In this document: piece by piece, positions 11,692-23,347 of the stretch | Numbering within the stretch: the first letter of the stretch is position 1 | Layout of the letters: each line of letters opens with the position of its first letter | Assembly (NCBI GenBank): GCA_021234155.1 | Contig: JAJEKV010000062.1 | Coordinates: 2,703,305 to 2,767,304, forward strand | Reading direction: 5' to 3' | Length of the DNA: 64,000 bases | DNA from: Isoetes taiwanensis | Taxonomy: Eukaryota; Streptophyta; Lycopodiopsida; Isoetales; Isoetaceae | Made by a program: the position numbers and the translations under genes | The notes under the pieces: model-generated | What the model saw: the letters and a program-made list of their open reading frames with translations, nothing else | Told to the model about the DNA's origin: nothing | Databases searched by the model: none

Positions 11692-12686
11692 AGCATGGCC
11701 AATCATGGTGGTGGGAAGTCATGCGATAAATCTCGGCCTTAAGATACAATCAGATGATCCCAACCATCCAAATTAAGGTTTGATTCATGACATACGCTAT
11801 AACTTTATAATATAAAAGATTGCAAGTGAGGACTGGACCATTTGTCAATTGGATGAATTTGTGGTGGCTTATGCTTTTCTTTTCCAAAATATGAAGCTAT
11901 TGATCTATTAGTTAATAATTTATATGGATGAACTCATACTGTGATGTGATTTGGTGGTTCTTTATTGTTGAGCATAATTCTTTTTATCAAATTTATAATT
12001 TTGAGCATGACAATCAGTAAAAAATGGTCAGTCAATAGTGTTCAATATATGGAAAGCATTTTTATGGAGTTGTTGAAAAGCAAACTATAATGAAAGCATT
12101 TTTATGGAGTTGTTGAAAAGCAAACTTTTTATGTAAAGTTCATGTTCAATATCTAGCATTATAACAGGGGGTTGTTTTTGTATTTTTGTACTTTTTTTCC
12201 TAAGGTTTTTATATGATTTGATGATAGTATTCCATGAGACGTACTAATCGGTACATCTAGAGTGCACATACGCTCACTTTAATTTTCATGACACTTTCCA
12301 ATGGTTGAATCCCTAAATTTTGATATATATTTTTTATAATTTAAGGTTCTATGCTAACAAAAAGTATTTTTTCCTTGCTTTACATGCAAGGCTCGAGACC
12401 CTTCAACTTAGGGTTTTGTTCTGCCCATGCCATATCTGGTCCTCTGCCATATTCGACAGGGCATGGATCATGTCGGATCAGCTAAGCCTATTTTCTTACC
12501 TTGTTGCACAGCCTGGGTGTTATGGTTCTTTGAGGTTGAACCCCATATCTGATTCAATTTCTATAACTATAGAAGGGGCAAAGAATAAAGCCACAAGTCT
12601 GGTGGGTTTCAAGGCAACAGTGTGATGTATGGCAGAAGCGTCCAAGCAAAATAAAATCACTAAAATAATAGAAGAAAGGGATGATG
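11692..12686. other. Non-coding, with short duplications
   Basis: No supported gene. It holds a 40-bp tandem duplication at about 12052-12126 (unit GAAAGCATTTTTATGGAG and after) and copy 1 of a dispersed repeat at 12155-12275. Confidence 0.6.
12155..12275. repeat. Dispersed repeat, copy 1 (with 15391-15510)
   Basis: Both copies run from CTAG[CA]ATTATAACAGGG through TTTTTGTACT and ATATGATTTG to CTAGAGTGCACC or the equivalent, in the same orientation. The right copy starts exactly at the truncated edge of the foldback element. Confidence 0.75.
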
Positions 12687-13720
12687 TCATTGTTTGTTTC
12701 CCTTGATTGGCAGCTTTTCCAGGTGCTGAAACTTCCAGACGGCAGCCTGCACGTCCTTGCCCACTCTGTTTTGAATCAGGTGATGCTTTTTTTTACTTCT
12801 TACTTTTTTTGATTCAGAGACACCTCCAAGCTTCCTTTTCTTAGGTTTTGGCTTTAATAACTTAGAGTAGTCTGGCCTCTCATGTTTACTCTTCACCAAA
12901 GTTTTTTGTTGCTTATCATGTCCTGCGCCACTAAACCACCGTTTCTTAGCAGATGCAATCAGTTTACTTGCCACATTCGAAGCTTTCAACCCATGAACAT
13001 TTCGTGAATCTTTGGTTTCATAAATATTAGACATCTCAATCTTCCCCGCTTTGCATGCCTTGGCAAGATCATATATCCGATCCCATTGTGATCTACATAG
13101 AAAAAATCTTTGCGTATATTATCACCGTGGTACCGCAAATGATTTTCCAACCTGCATCCTCCAAATTGCTTTTTCGCCCCTGCCGATCTATAAGAAAGAC
13201 ATGGGAAGTGTCCATGGAACCCGATGTTCCATAACCTTTTGAATTGTTATCTCTCTCCTTTATTTTGTCTACTTACGCATCGAAATATCGCTCATGGAAC
13301 TTAATCTTGCATGATCCGTCAAATTGGAATCATGATAATTATTTTCATCTTTGTATTTCTTCACTTTTCTCTCGCCTATCGATTTTTTCTCCAATCTTCT
13401 AGTGTGGCATTGTTGAAACTCTCTCCTTTAACATGGTGTTCTTTCCATTTTTGATTCATATTTACTTCTCTTAAAATAAATTCGTCCAAATGCCTCTAGA
13501 ACTCCAACGCCCGATATCGACCTCCCAATCCTGTGAAACCCTCAGGGATTTCAGCATGAATTCCTGGCGATCTCCCTCATCAGGGAAGAAAATTTTCACT
13601 TTCTGGTCCTCTGCAGTTACATTGATTCAGAGACACCACTAAGCTTTCTTTTCTTACCTTCAGGTTTTGGCTTTAATAACTTAGAGTAGTCTGGCACACG
13701 GGATCTAGGGTTTGCAGACA
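12687..13720 (-). pseudogene. Fragments of a lysine-rich, probably nuclear protein
   Basis: An open frame of 115 codons (13034-12687) is rich in Lys/Arg (KPKPKKRKLGG, SKKVRSKKKHH) with nuclear-localisation-like runs. A second, related block further right on the same strand (about 13720-13620) repeats the segment PDYSKLLKPKP plus KKRKL and a Ser-rich tail, then runs into a non-homologous frame with FFPDEGDRQEFMLKSLRVSQ. The two blocks share about 70 bp of sequence. I read this as a partly duplicated piece of a host gene. The family is not recognised. Confidence 0.4.
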
Positions 13721-14639
13721 ACAGGGTTTTCTGAAGTCTTCTCCTGTAACGGCAACAAGACCCATTTGCCTCGAACTGTGATTATGATACGAGTTTGCCA
13801 TCATCAATATTGTAAGTCGTATCCATCGACAGAATTTGTTTTAACCAGGTACTCTGAAAAGGTCCTTTACTGAAATGATGCATGAGATACACCTGGATAA
13901 CAAGATTCACAACTCTTTCTCTCTATTTGTCTGCCTGGATTTATGCCCTTATTACAACATTTTGTCTTTCAGAAGATAGGAGCACGAATGTGTTTTAAAT
14001 GAAGATGGTTATATTTGAACAGATGCCAGAGATACCAGAACTGGCCATAAAATTGTAATCTAAGATGTATAGAAGGCACCTTAGAAGGGAGAAGAAAAGT
14101 CGAATTATATTGTAAAAGGTCTGTGTTAAACTTCTTATTGAATGTATTGATATTGTAGAGTCTACATTCCATGGTTCAATGATTGTTTTAAATGCATAGC
14201 TACATTACTATGCTGTGAAAGCTGATCATTAAATTAATATGGATATGGTTAGTATTGCAGATGCAAATTGATGTTGCTTGTCTTACAAATGCATAGGTGT
14301 TAAGATTGTTTGATTCTCAAAATCTAACAGTTTTACACCTTCTGGTGCTGATTAGTTTGATGAAGGGAAATAAGAAGAACTTGTTCACAAGGGCTCCTTA
14401 TTTAATAAGTAATTCTTGTTCTTCTCATATATGGGTAGCTTCTACAGTTTTGGTGTCAGAACCCTAGCATGCACAGTAAGCAAAGCGGGGGGTGATGGTA
14501 TTGGTTATTGGGCGCTTGTAATTATCCATGATTGGCCTTTATCCATGTCATTACCTTGCGTATTTCTTTCAATGAATACGAGCCTTATTATCACATTCAT
14601 GTAAGCTTATTGAGCATCATGACCCTCTTTAGCAGACCT
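13721..14639. other. Non-coding, nothing recognised
   Basis: AT-rich sequence with only short chance frames. Confidence 0.4.
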
Positions 14640-14740
14640 TATTATATTATTGTTGATGTTATTGTTGTTTTGCCCATTTTATAACAGTGTATTTGTGTAT
14701 ATTTGGGCGGCCCTTGGTATGCAATGCAGGGAATTCAGAT
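14640..14740. repeat. Dispersed repeat, copy 1 (with 22493-22570)
   Basis: GATGTTATTGTTGTTTT, GCCCATTT, ATAACAGTGT, ATTTGGGCGG and TTGGTATGCAATG occur in the same order at both places. It lies left of a foldback copy at each place, so it is probably part of the same larger repeat. Confidence 0.75.
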
Positions 14741-15035
14741 TACAATGAAATGTGTTTCTAGGGATTATATTTCCAATTCAATTTGTCCACATTCTATAAA
14801 TGAAAGTGACAATGCTCAGTTGTGCATTGCATTTCTAGAATAGTTGTGCATTGTTTAGAGTGGAATAAATGGTGTGTTACATTTGATCCTTCATGAACTT
14901 GATTCTTGTATTGCAATATTCAAAGTACTGATAATGAATGAATAATGAATAAGCTAACTTGTTTTAAATAAACATATCAGTATAATACTTATGTTTGCTT
15001 TGTTAGGGCCCGAAGGGCCCAATTTTTTTTTTATT

Positions 15036-15390
15036 ATAACAACCAACACATAACTACCATTAACATTAATTAACACAACAATTACATTCAACACTTTTAA
15101 ATTAAAACCCCCTTGAAACCCCCTTTGGTTTGGGTGCATATTCACACGGGGGATGACGTAGGGCAGCGAGAGCCTCTATAATTATGTTTTGCACGTACAA
15201 AATCAACACCATATAGTATATTACATCAAATCTTATAGTATTTTGCAAATCTTGTTATACAGTATAGCAAATTCCATACATCCATACCCCACAAACGAGG
15301 AAATTTGTGTACGGTGTAGATTAAGGAATAAGGGGTGAATATGCCTATCCAACAGCTCTCGTTGACCGGAGTCACCCCCGTGTGAATATT
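15036..15390. mobile_element. Foldback element, copy 1 (right arm truncated)
   Basis: The left arm (15036-15155) ends TTTGGTTTGGGTGCATATTC, then ACGGGGG. The right arm keeps only about 37 bp (GAGAGCTGTTGG type, ending CCCCCGTGTGAATATT) before dispersed-repeat sequence at 15391. The loop matches the reverse complement of the loop of copy 2 (22760-23235) along its length. The palindromic arms mark a foldback/MITE-like element without coding capacity. Confidence 0.7.
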
Positions 15391-15510
15391 CTAGAATTAT
15401 AACAGGGTTTTTTTTTTCTGTTTTTGTACTGTTTTCTCTAAGGTTTTCATATGATTTGGTGGCTATATTCATCCAGGTGTACTAAATAGTATTTCTAGAG
15501 TGCACCCTTT
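15391..15510. repeat. Dispersed repeat, copy 2 (with 12155-12275)
   Basis: Partner of the block at 12155 (see there). It abuts the foldback element at 15390. Confidence 0.75.
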
Positions 15511-17339
15511 TGTTAGCCGTTGATTTTAGAAAAGGGGGCAAATCTTGTGTTGGAGGCTTCTTTTGTGGTAGGTGTGAATATCCTCCCATTATTTTTAGGC
15601 TTTTATTTAGGGTTGTGTGGATTAGGGCTATAATCGAGGTCTTAGTTGAATACCGCAGGGATGGGACCTTTGAGGCCTGTGTTGGATGCCAGAAACTTCT
15701 TCAGGCCATGGAATGTTGTTTTTAGCATCTGGATCGTGGTGGTTGTAGTGGGTTGTGGTTTTACCGAGAAGAATAGACTGGTACTTGTATTGGGTCAATT
15801 AGTCCAGCAGGCATTAGAAAGACGAAGGGCAAGAAACAGTAGTTATAGGACTACACAGAACGGAGCAAAACAGAGAAAAAAAAGAAGAGCCATTATTATT
15901 CAGGCAAGACTGTGTAACCTGCGCCTTGATCAACGAGAAGGAGCCTGAAACGTTCGTAGTGGGTTGATTCTTGAGAAGTTTATATAGCACAACGCTTGGT
16001 GTGAATATTTCGGATGTTATATCTTGCTCTCTGCATGCTATTTAGCAGGTCTGTTTGATTCCAGAGGTGGAGTACATCAGATAATTGCATGCGACACGCC
16101 AGGGTAGAAATGGGCACACTGCCATCCAAATAATTTGTGGAGATCAACTGCATACAAACTTGAAGAATTCATTGAGAAGAGTATACATGTAAAACCAAGG
16201 GCATCGATTTGTATACTTAGCCGATTGCTTATCATAATGATGTACGTTTGAAAGGAATATGCAGAACTATAAATACGTGCAGGCTCCACTTGTTTGGTTG
16301 CTTTGGCTGTGCCATTTTTCGGTGATCTCCAAGGATTTATAGGTGGATTTGCTTATCTTCCATCTACATACGTGATAAGCACCAGTTTGCAATCTCTGGA
16401 TTTAAAACAACAAAATCCTTTTGGTTAGACTTTTTCTTTTATGCTGTGCAGCTGCCCTGCTTGATGTGGCATTTCTACAGAAGGCCAAAGCCATTTAGTT
16501 TACATTGGATTGGAAACATGGTTAGTTTTACTGGTTCCTTATCATTTCAATATTGTTTTATGACCTTATTGTTTATGAAATTCGTTGCACAACCACATAT
16601 AAAAAGCTGATTATTTTTTCATGAGTTTCATCAGTGTTTACCTTCCTTATTTTAATTCTGAGCCCCTGTGAGTTGTGTCTGAGCTGCAGGTCACCAATTT
16701 AATGGAACAAAAAGCTGATGGCTTCAAATGCTACATATCTTGTTAGCAACAATTGTTGGTAAGATTGTTGTTATGTATATTCACATTATGGCTTTAACAG
16801 TGCAGATTTGTTTCTGATGATGTTTGTTTGACGAAGATAATAGTGCATATTTGTTTCTGATGATGACATCACTAAAGTTGCCTTTGATTCTACTTGCTTT
16901 CATCTTGAAAATGTTTTTTCTTGTCTATTCTTGGCTAATACCCTAGTCGCACAGATGTTTTATTATATGCTATGATGTATTTTCTGGCTCAATCTAGACA
17001 CATGGATGACGCACAAAAACTTTTAATGCTATGATATTAGCTTATAGTAAATATGAGAACCTTCAAGCAGGACATCATCTATTCCAGAGTTCTACCAGAG
17101 AGTTTCCATCCAGAAAATGTGGTCTGGCCTTTTTAAAAAGAGGCAGCCTCTGTATAAAATGATCATGTTCTTTGTGCACATGTTATCATATGCACTAGCA
17201 TATGCATGACAATGTGCAGTTTACAATAGAAGGGGGTATTTCAAACTATTTTGACAGTTGATTCTCTTGAACTAGTGATACTGCTTTATATTGGGCGCCA
17301 TGGCCCCCTTCAGTAAACCTTTATGAGCAATGTGTTTTT
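15511..17339. other. Non-coding, nothing recognised
   Basis: Short frames only. A 100-codon plus frame (15646-15948) and a 70-codon minus frame (16077-16289) show no recognisable features. TTTGTTTCTGATGATG recurs near 16807 and 16849. Confidence 0.4.
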
Positions 17340-17998
17340 CAATGCCTAAGTTGTCGCCATTGTCCTCTCTCTTGCGCCCTCACTCTCTCTCTAGCGCCCT
17401 CACTGCCCTCACTCTCTCTGCCTAAGTTGTCGCCATTGTCCTCTCTCTCCCTCCCTCCCTCCCTCCCTGGTCAAAGCCCCCTAGTCACTGCCCTCGCACT
17501 CAGGGTTTTGGGCCCCTAGTCAGAACAGGCGCACTCAGGGTTTTGGCCCCCTAGTCAGAACAGGCGCACTCAAGGACTAAATCACTTTTTTTTTTACCCT
17601 CGCACTTTCGGGGTTTTGGGCCCCTAGTCAAAACAGGCGCACTCAGGGTTTTGGCCCCCTAGTCACAACAGGCGCACTCAAGGACTAAATCACCTTTTTT
17701 TTTAGAGTACGCGGACTAAATCACTTTTTTTCAGAGTACGCGGGTTTAGATGCCAAGCTCTTGTTCCCAAGCTACAGAGCAAAAGATCTAATAGCCCAAC
17801 CTCCAACTCCTTCCCACTCCAAAAGAATTCCGGCAGCAGCCGGAATTGAGCCCCCCACCCATAGATTTGAACCCCCCCAAACCCCCCCACGCCAACCACT
17901 AAGGGCAGGCACTCTTTGTGATTCCTTTTCATCCTATATACTTCCTGTGCACTTCTAATTCGCTCCGGAGTGCTCGAAAGTTGTAGGCCTCACAAACG
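17340..17998 (+). repeat. LINE-A 5' region with tandem repeats
   Basis: CCTAAGTTGTCGCCATTGTC occurs twice (about 17345 and 17421) around CT-rich runs including (CCCT)n. Then units of about 38 bp built on GCACTCAGGGTTTTGG, CCCCTAGTCA and AACAGGC occur four or more times at 17490-17690, themselves within a larger duplication of about 120 bp. Tandem monomers just upstream of ORF1 would fit a LINE 5' UTR/promoter. The true 5' end of the element was not located. Confidence 0.55.
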
Positions 17999-19300
17999 AT
18001 GGAGGGGAATCTGCATGCGCTAAAGAAGCGAGCACGTAATAGCGAGGGCTCCTCCCCCTCAGAGTACATCACACAGATAGAGGCAATACATGCCCTGGAG
18101 GGAAAGCTGAATGCCATTCAGGACAAACTGACAGGTGTGGAGATGCAAAGGGACACCCAACCGACAACTATTCTCAAGAAACAGTTGGCGAAAGAGAAAG
18201 AACGTATTTCGATGCTGGAAGAACGCATTAGGCCACTGAATGACCGCTTTGGGCTGGCTGACTTTGAGCGCAGACAAGCACGCGATACTGTTGCCCAGCT
18301 AAGAAGTGAATTGACAGCGATGTCCCGCACCCTGAGCGATGCAACCCGACGTCCAGATCAGCTCCAACGGCAAATGTCAGAGGACGTGGCACAACTGCAA
18401 AATGAGCTCAGACAGGCACTGGCGCAGGTTGCACAGTTGGTTGCCCCAAACGGCCGGTTGGCAGACCAGGAGGCTACAATGCAGGGGAGGTTGGACACCC
18501 TAGAAAAGAGACAGCCTGAAAGTCAAGAGGCAGCGCCCAGGCTTTTGGCCCTTGAGAAGAGGATGGCCGAGTTCCAACGGGAGATGTATGATCTGCGCAT
18601 GCAGATGAAACAGACAAGTAGCACCACAGGGTCAGCACCATCACCATGCCTAATACTTGAGGCAGAGGTTGCACAGGGAATTAGACGGGTCCTTCGCGAG
18701 GAGAAGGACCGCCAGCCTCGTCGGCTGAACATTGTGGTTCGAGGCTTGCCTGAAGAACAGGGGGGAGATCTCCCAGCTAAGCTCCATGCCCTGGTATTGG
18801 CAAGGCTCCAATGGCAGCACTTGACAGTAAGAAACCCGACCAGAGTCGGAGGGCCAAGCATGAGACCTCGACTAGTTAAACTCACAGTGCTCGACCAGGC
18901 ATCGAAGACGTTGATGCTGCAGCGCGCTAGTCGCTTGAAGGGGACATCGGTGTACTTAGACATGGATCTGACCCCGGCTCAACAAAAGGAGAGGCAGGAG
19001 GAGTTCGCAAAGATTAGTCAGGTTAGACAGGCAGAGGGATCGGCAGGCCTGGTGAATGGCAAGATGAAGGTATTTGTGCCTCCAAGGCCAACAGTGGCAG
19101 AAGCGGCGACCAGGGGACCAAGCACTTCTGGATCCCCCACATCCAGAATGGCGGATCACACACAGCAGCCAGGACCAAGTACCCAGGCACCACCCACAGC
19201 AGCAGAGCCGGACATGAGAGCCCCGACACCAGCTGCCAATGGCCCAACTCCTGCAGCCTCCATGGGGACTGGGATAGGGCAGTCACCACAGACAGCATAG
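17999..19300 (+). CDS. LINE-A ORF1 protein (L1-type RNA-binding), 433 aa
   Basis: An intact frame of 433 aa. Residues about 10-200 are a charged, heptad-rich coiled coil (LEGKLNAIQDKL; LRSELTAMSRTL). After a Ser/Thr linker comes an L1 ORF1p-like RNA-recognition part, with RRLNIVVRGLPEEQ, then RPRLVKLTVLDQASKTLML, RLKGTSVYLDMDLTPAQQKE and the segment up to KMKVF. The tail is Pro/Ala/Thr-rich. In this family ORF1p trimerises through the coiled coil and binds the element's RNA in cis. The ATG is the first in frame and follows the tandem-repeat leader. ORF2 follows almost immediately. That ORF1 is intact while ORF2 is broken suggests moderate age. Confidence 0.85.
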   Translation: MEGNLHALKKRARNSEGSSPSEYITQIEAIHALEGKLNAIQDKLTGVEMQRDTQPTTILKKQLAKEKERISMLEERIRPLNDRFGLADFERRQARDTVAQLRSELTAMSRTLSDATRRPDQLQRQMSEDVAQLQNELRQALAQVAQLVAPNGRLADQEATMQGRLDTLEKRQPESQEAAPRLLALEKRMAEFQREMYDLRMQMKQTSSTTGSAPSPCLILEAEVAQGIRRVLREEKDRQPRRLNIVVRGLPEEQGGDLPAKLHALVLARLQWQHLTVRNPTRVGGPSMRPRLVKLTVLDQASKTLMLQRASRLKGTSVYLDMDLTPAQQKERQEEFAKISQVRQAEGSAGLVNGKMKVFVPPRPTVAEAATRGPSTSGSPTSRMADHTQQPGPSTQAPPTAAEPDMRAPTPAANGPTPAASMGTGIGQSPQTA

Positions 19301-19301
19301 G

Positions 19302-22281
19302 AAGAGTGCCTTCATATTGTATTGTGGAACTGTAGGGAATTTCCCTGGAAGCGCGGCGAGGGCATTGCTGAAATTGCTACAGGCATGGACATCATCTTCT
19401 TGCAAGAGACATGGGAATATAGTGGTCATCTGTTACCGGACATCCCAGGGTACCATCATTTCTCACTGGCCAATGAGCGCCATGGCAAGCGAGGGTATGG
19501 AGGGGTCGCGTGCTACTTCAAAGATGCTATAGCATCCATAGTCTCGCTCCACAAGGCTGATAGACTCAACCGCTACTTGTGGACACGAGTGCTGCAGCCT
19601 CACCATCGCCCACTGTTTATCGCAGGATGTTATATACCCCATGAAACTTCTAAGTTCTACAGGGTTCATCAGGCAGATATAGATGTGCATATGCCCTATA
19701 GGGAACTGTATGATGACATAGAGCAGTATCGCCAGGAGGGTCATGTGTTTTTATTAGGAGATTTCAATGCACGTACGGCACAGTGGTAGTCGGTCACCTT
19801 TCAGGGAAATGCTGACTCCAACCCACTTTGGCTAGAAACGGAGGCATCCTAGTGCAAGACGCTCCCAGGATGCAGTCTCTGGAGCCTTTGGAAGAGATTT
19901 GGTCCAGCTATGTCAGATCTTTGACATGGTGATCTGCAATGGTATGCTCAGATGGCCGCAATCAGGGGGCTTCACTTGCAGAAGCGATGGGGGCGATAGT
20001 GGAGCCAGCGTGGTGGACTATCTCCTAGCTCCAGTGCCAGAACTTGATATCATTAGAGATTTCGCGACAGGCACAGAAACAAGAGATGAAGAGACTTTGT
20101 CAGACCACTATCCACTTTATGTCACTTTGGATTGGAGGCACTCAATGGCGTGGCCACAGGACAGGCGCCCTCGGGGTTTGGGATACACCCCGAACTATCG
20201 GAAGCAAGCAGGATATGAGGTGGCGCTGGAACGTGAGATACAGGGGATTGATGCCCTCTATACATTGCATGATAAGTGTGAATGGTTGGTGAAGGCCTTA
20301 CTCGCAGCAGCCAGTGAATGCTTTGCAGCAAGAAAGCCCCCGAAGGGACACTGTGCAATTCCCTCAAAACCCCTGGTTTGATGCTGAATGTAAGGCTCTA
20401 AAGAGTCAGCTACGCACCATCTTAAATCCACAGCTCTGGCAACAGGCCATTAGGGACTATAAGGCATTCTTGAAATCCAAAAAGCATCGTTACATTGCAG
20501 AAAATTAGCAACGCATGTTTGATCTACTGATGACTGAGCCAAAAGCCTTTTGGCGTAGAGTGTTGTATAAGAGGCATCAACCACCTGGCAACGTTACCTC
20601 AGACCAGTGGAGACAGCGGTTGGAGGAGTTGTATGACCCCCCAGGAGCAATCGTCAACGTACCAGATCAGCTAGGAGAAACACTACAACTTTCAGAGGAG
20701 GACATCCACCAGGGTCTTAGGCATCTTGCTAATGGTAAAGCAAAGGACTTGCAGGGACTTCAGGCCAAGCTAGCCCAATGCACGACGTGACTTGTATTGA
20801 TGTTTCATGGATTTTAAGACGGCATATGATACGGTCCCTCGGGACCTGTTGTGGCAACGCTTGCAGGAGCTACATGTCCCACAGGATTTGCAGAATGCCA
20901 TCTACCAGCTCTATGAGGAATATATGCCACTTTGCCTGCGTCAGACCACCGGGTGAACAACACCATAGGTGTTAAACAGGGATGCACGTTATCTCCAATG
21001 CTTTTTGGACTCTATATTGACAAGTTGGAGACCTGGATGCAAGAACATGGAGGTAGTGGCCCGCAGTTGCCAGAGGCATATACAGTACAACAGTTGCTCT
21101 ATGCAGACGATCTGGGCTTATTGTCCCATACAACTAGGAGTATGCAAGAACATTTGGATGCTCTGAGTCAATTCTGTGACATAGCAGGAATGATAGTCAA
21201 CTAGCAGAAAACTAAGTTGTTGCCAATCCTGTCTGTGCAGCATGATATCCCAGACCTCTATTACAGAGGATAAAGGATGGAAGTTGTAAGGACCTTTAAG
21301 TATCTGGGAATCGATTTCTCTGCGAACATGCTATGGGATGACTGTGTAGAAAGAAGGGTCAGCGCGGGATGGAAAGCAGAATAGCTGTTACAGAATAGAT
21401 CTCTACGATTGGGTACGCAAAGCACACCTGTTCCGAGCACTCGTGGAACTAGTATTGCTGTATGGAGTAGAGGTCTGGGGGCCAGCGGTTAGCAAGGGTA
21501 CTTGGGATAAGCTAGAGAGGGTACAGAAGGCTTTCCTGACATACAGCCTAGGCGTCAAAGACACGGTGCCTTATTCGACCTTGCTGTATGAGACTGGCTT
21601 TTGGCCCCTGCAGCATTCTGCTATGTGCGGGCACCTTGCGTATTTCCATAAGGTTGACAGAATGGATGCACACCGTCTTCCTCCCCGGTCTCTGTTATTG
21701 GCACAAGAGCCACAACGTCTGAAGAGAGTGTGGCAGGAGCATTGTAGGGGATGGTTCGCAAGATGGCCCATAGACTATCAACACATTATGGATATGTCGG
21801 ATATCGCAGAGCAGGAACTGCATTTGAATGAGCGCTTTGCTGCCTCTCTGTGGGATGCGCCCACTCTTGCAAAGCCCAAAACAGAGCACTACCACACACA
21901 GGTTAATCCGTCGCTTGAACATGGCCCCACCAGTATTTGAAGGCACACATCTCTACCAAGAAACGGAGAACTATAGCTGCAATAAGGACAGGGTCCCACC
22001 ATCTCAGAATTGAGACAGGCCGCTGGGGTACGGATGGAGGGCAGGGAATCCCCCAACATGAGAGATTATGCCAGTGTTGTCACATGCAGATGGTAGAAGA
22101 TGAACACCATGCTCTACAGGAATGCCCAGCATATGCACACATCCGAGCAGCTCATGCCGATCTCAGATGCTCTGAGATAGCAATTCATCAACTGCTGGCT
22201 TCGCCAATGGTTGCACGTCTCGCATCTTACATTTTGCAAGTCTCCACCGTCAGGGAGTCCCTCACAGCACAGGGAATTTGA
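19302..22281 (+). pseudogene. LINE-A ORF2: endonuclease and reverse transcriptase, broken
   Basis: The APE-type endonuclease begins at WNCREFPWKRGEG and shows FLQETWE, YGGVACYFKD, LLGDFNART and, after a TAG at 19787 and a frame change, VVDYLLAP and LSDHYPLYVTL. The RT half has further stops and shifts. A deletion near 20770-20800 removes the first RT motifs, joining NGKAKDLQG to the motif-A segment MDFKTAYDTVPRDLLWQ. VKQGCTLSPMLFGLYIDKL and LLYADDLGLLS (about 21100) keep the catalytic Asp pair. The C-terminus has a Cys/His knuckle (CQCCHMQMVEDEHHALQEC) and ends near 22281. It cannot make an active enzyme. The class is L1-like by domain order. Confidence 0.8.
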
Positions 22282-22467
22282 GTGCCCAGATAGGGCCTCT
22301 CAACGCCTACTACAAGGGGTTTTCCTCCCACATGGGGGGTTTTTTCATCCCAGTGGTAGAGACACATTGTACAGGGTTTCTGTGGTTTTCTTTTGTGTTT
22401 GGAAACTTTCCGTTATATTGTATCACCGTCTCATAGGCCACTTGGCCTCCGTGGACGTTAAAATATA

Positions 22468-22494
22468 CTTCCTTCCTTCCTTCCTTCCTTCCTT
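22468..22494 (+). repeat. (TTCC)n tail of LINE-A
   Basis: Six or so TTCC units end the LINE-A 3' UTR, immediately followed by the dispersed repeat at 22493. A tetranucleotide tail instead of poly(A) is notable. I found no convincing target duplication. Confidence 0.6.
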
Positions 22495-22570
22495 ATGATG
22501 TTATTGTTGTTTTTGCCCATTTCATAACAGTGTGTTTGCGTATATTTGGGCGGCTCTTGGTATGCAATGG
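22493..22570. repeat. Dispersed repeat, copy 2 (with 14640-14740)
   Basis: Same order of blocks as at 14640. It begins at the edge of the LINE-A tail, so LINE-A may have inserted beside or into this repeat. Confidence 0.75.
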
Positions 22571-22759
22571 AAATAATTTGTTTGTCTTGATGTTATTGTG
22601 TTTTTTAGTAATTAATGTTTAGACCCATAAAGTCTACCTATGTTTGCTTTAGTTAGGGCCTGGGTAAAACCAGGGCAGACCATGTCTCAATTTCTAACTA
22701 GGTTTAGTTTTTGGAGTATTTTATTTGCTAGATGAGATCCTAGCAAGTATTTTGTAATT

Positions 22760-23235
22760 TTTTTTTTTAATATAACAATCAACACACAACTACCATTAAC
22801 ATTATTAACATAAACCATTGCATTTAACACATTTAAATTAAAATCCCCCTTAAACCCCCTTTGGTTTGGGTGCATATTCACACGGGGGTTACTCCGGGCA
22901 ACGAGAGCTGTCGGATGGGCATATTTGCCCTTTATTCCAAGATCTGGACCGTACAAAGCGATCCTCGTTTGTGGGGTATGCATGTACAAGTTTTTGTATA
23001 CTGTATATTAAGGTTTGCAAAATACTATAAGGTTTGAGAGAATGTACTTAATGGTGTTAATTTTGTACATGTATTGTAAATATATTTTTGAGGCTCTCGC
23101 TGCCCTACGTAACCCCCCGTGTGAATATGCACCCAAACCAAAGGGGTTTAAGGGGGATATTAATTTAAATGTGTTAAATGCAATGGTTTATGTTAATAAT
23201 GTTAATAATAGTTGTGTGTTGATTGTTGTGTGTGC
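22760..23235. mobile_element. Foldback element, copy 2, arms about 135 bp
   Basis: The left arm (about 22760-22895, ending GCATATTCACACGGGGG) and the right arm (about 23105-23235, starting CCCCCCGTGTGAATATGC) are near-perfect reverse complements around a loop of about 210 bp. Just inside, CGAGAGC and GCTCTCG continue the pairing. There are no open frames worth reporting; the two 70-100-codon frames are shadows of the arms. The transcript or single strand would form a very long hairpin, a possible small-RNA source. Confidence 0.8.
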
Positions 23236-23335
23236 GAAAGTGTAAGAGCCATCATTATAGACATGTAGGACAACTAAACAAGTGTAAGCGCCATCATTAT
23301 GGACTTGTAGGACAACTAAACAAGTACAAAATTTT
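23236..23335. repeat. 44-bp tandem duplication
   Basis: GTAAGAGCCATCATTATAGA and its near-copy GTAAGCGCCATCATTATGGA follow each other, both ending GGACAACTAAACAAGT. Confidence 0.85.
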
Positions 23336-23347
23336 AGGTGACAACTA

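Noticed and set aside
10948-11742. A 264-codon Phe/Leu/Ser frame
   Set aside because: Same cause as above in pyrimidine tract 2; the minus strand gives an equally artificial Lys/Glu/Gly frame.
17830-17925. tRNA-like A and B box strings on the minus strand before LINE-A ORF1
   Set aside because: CCTTAGTGGTTGG and GGTTCAAATC are suggestive, but G runs between them break any cloverleaf.
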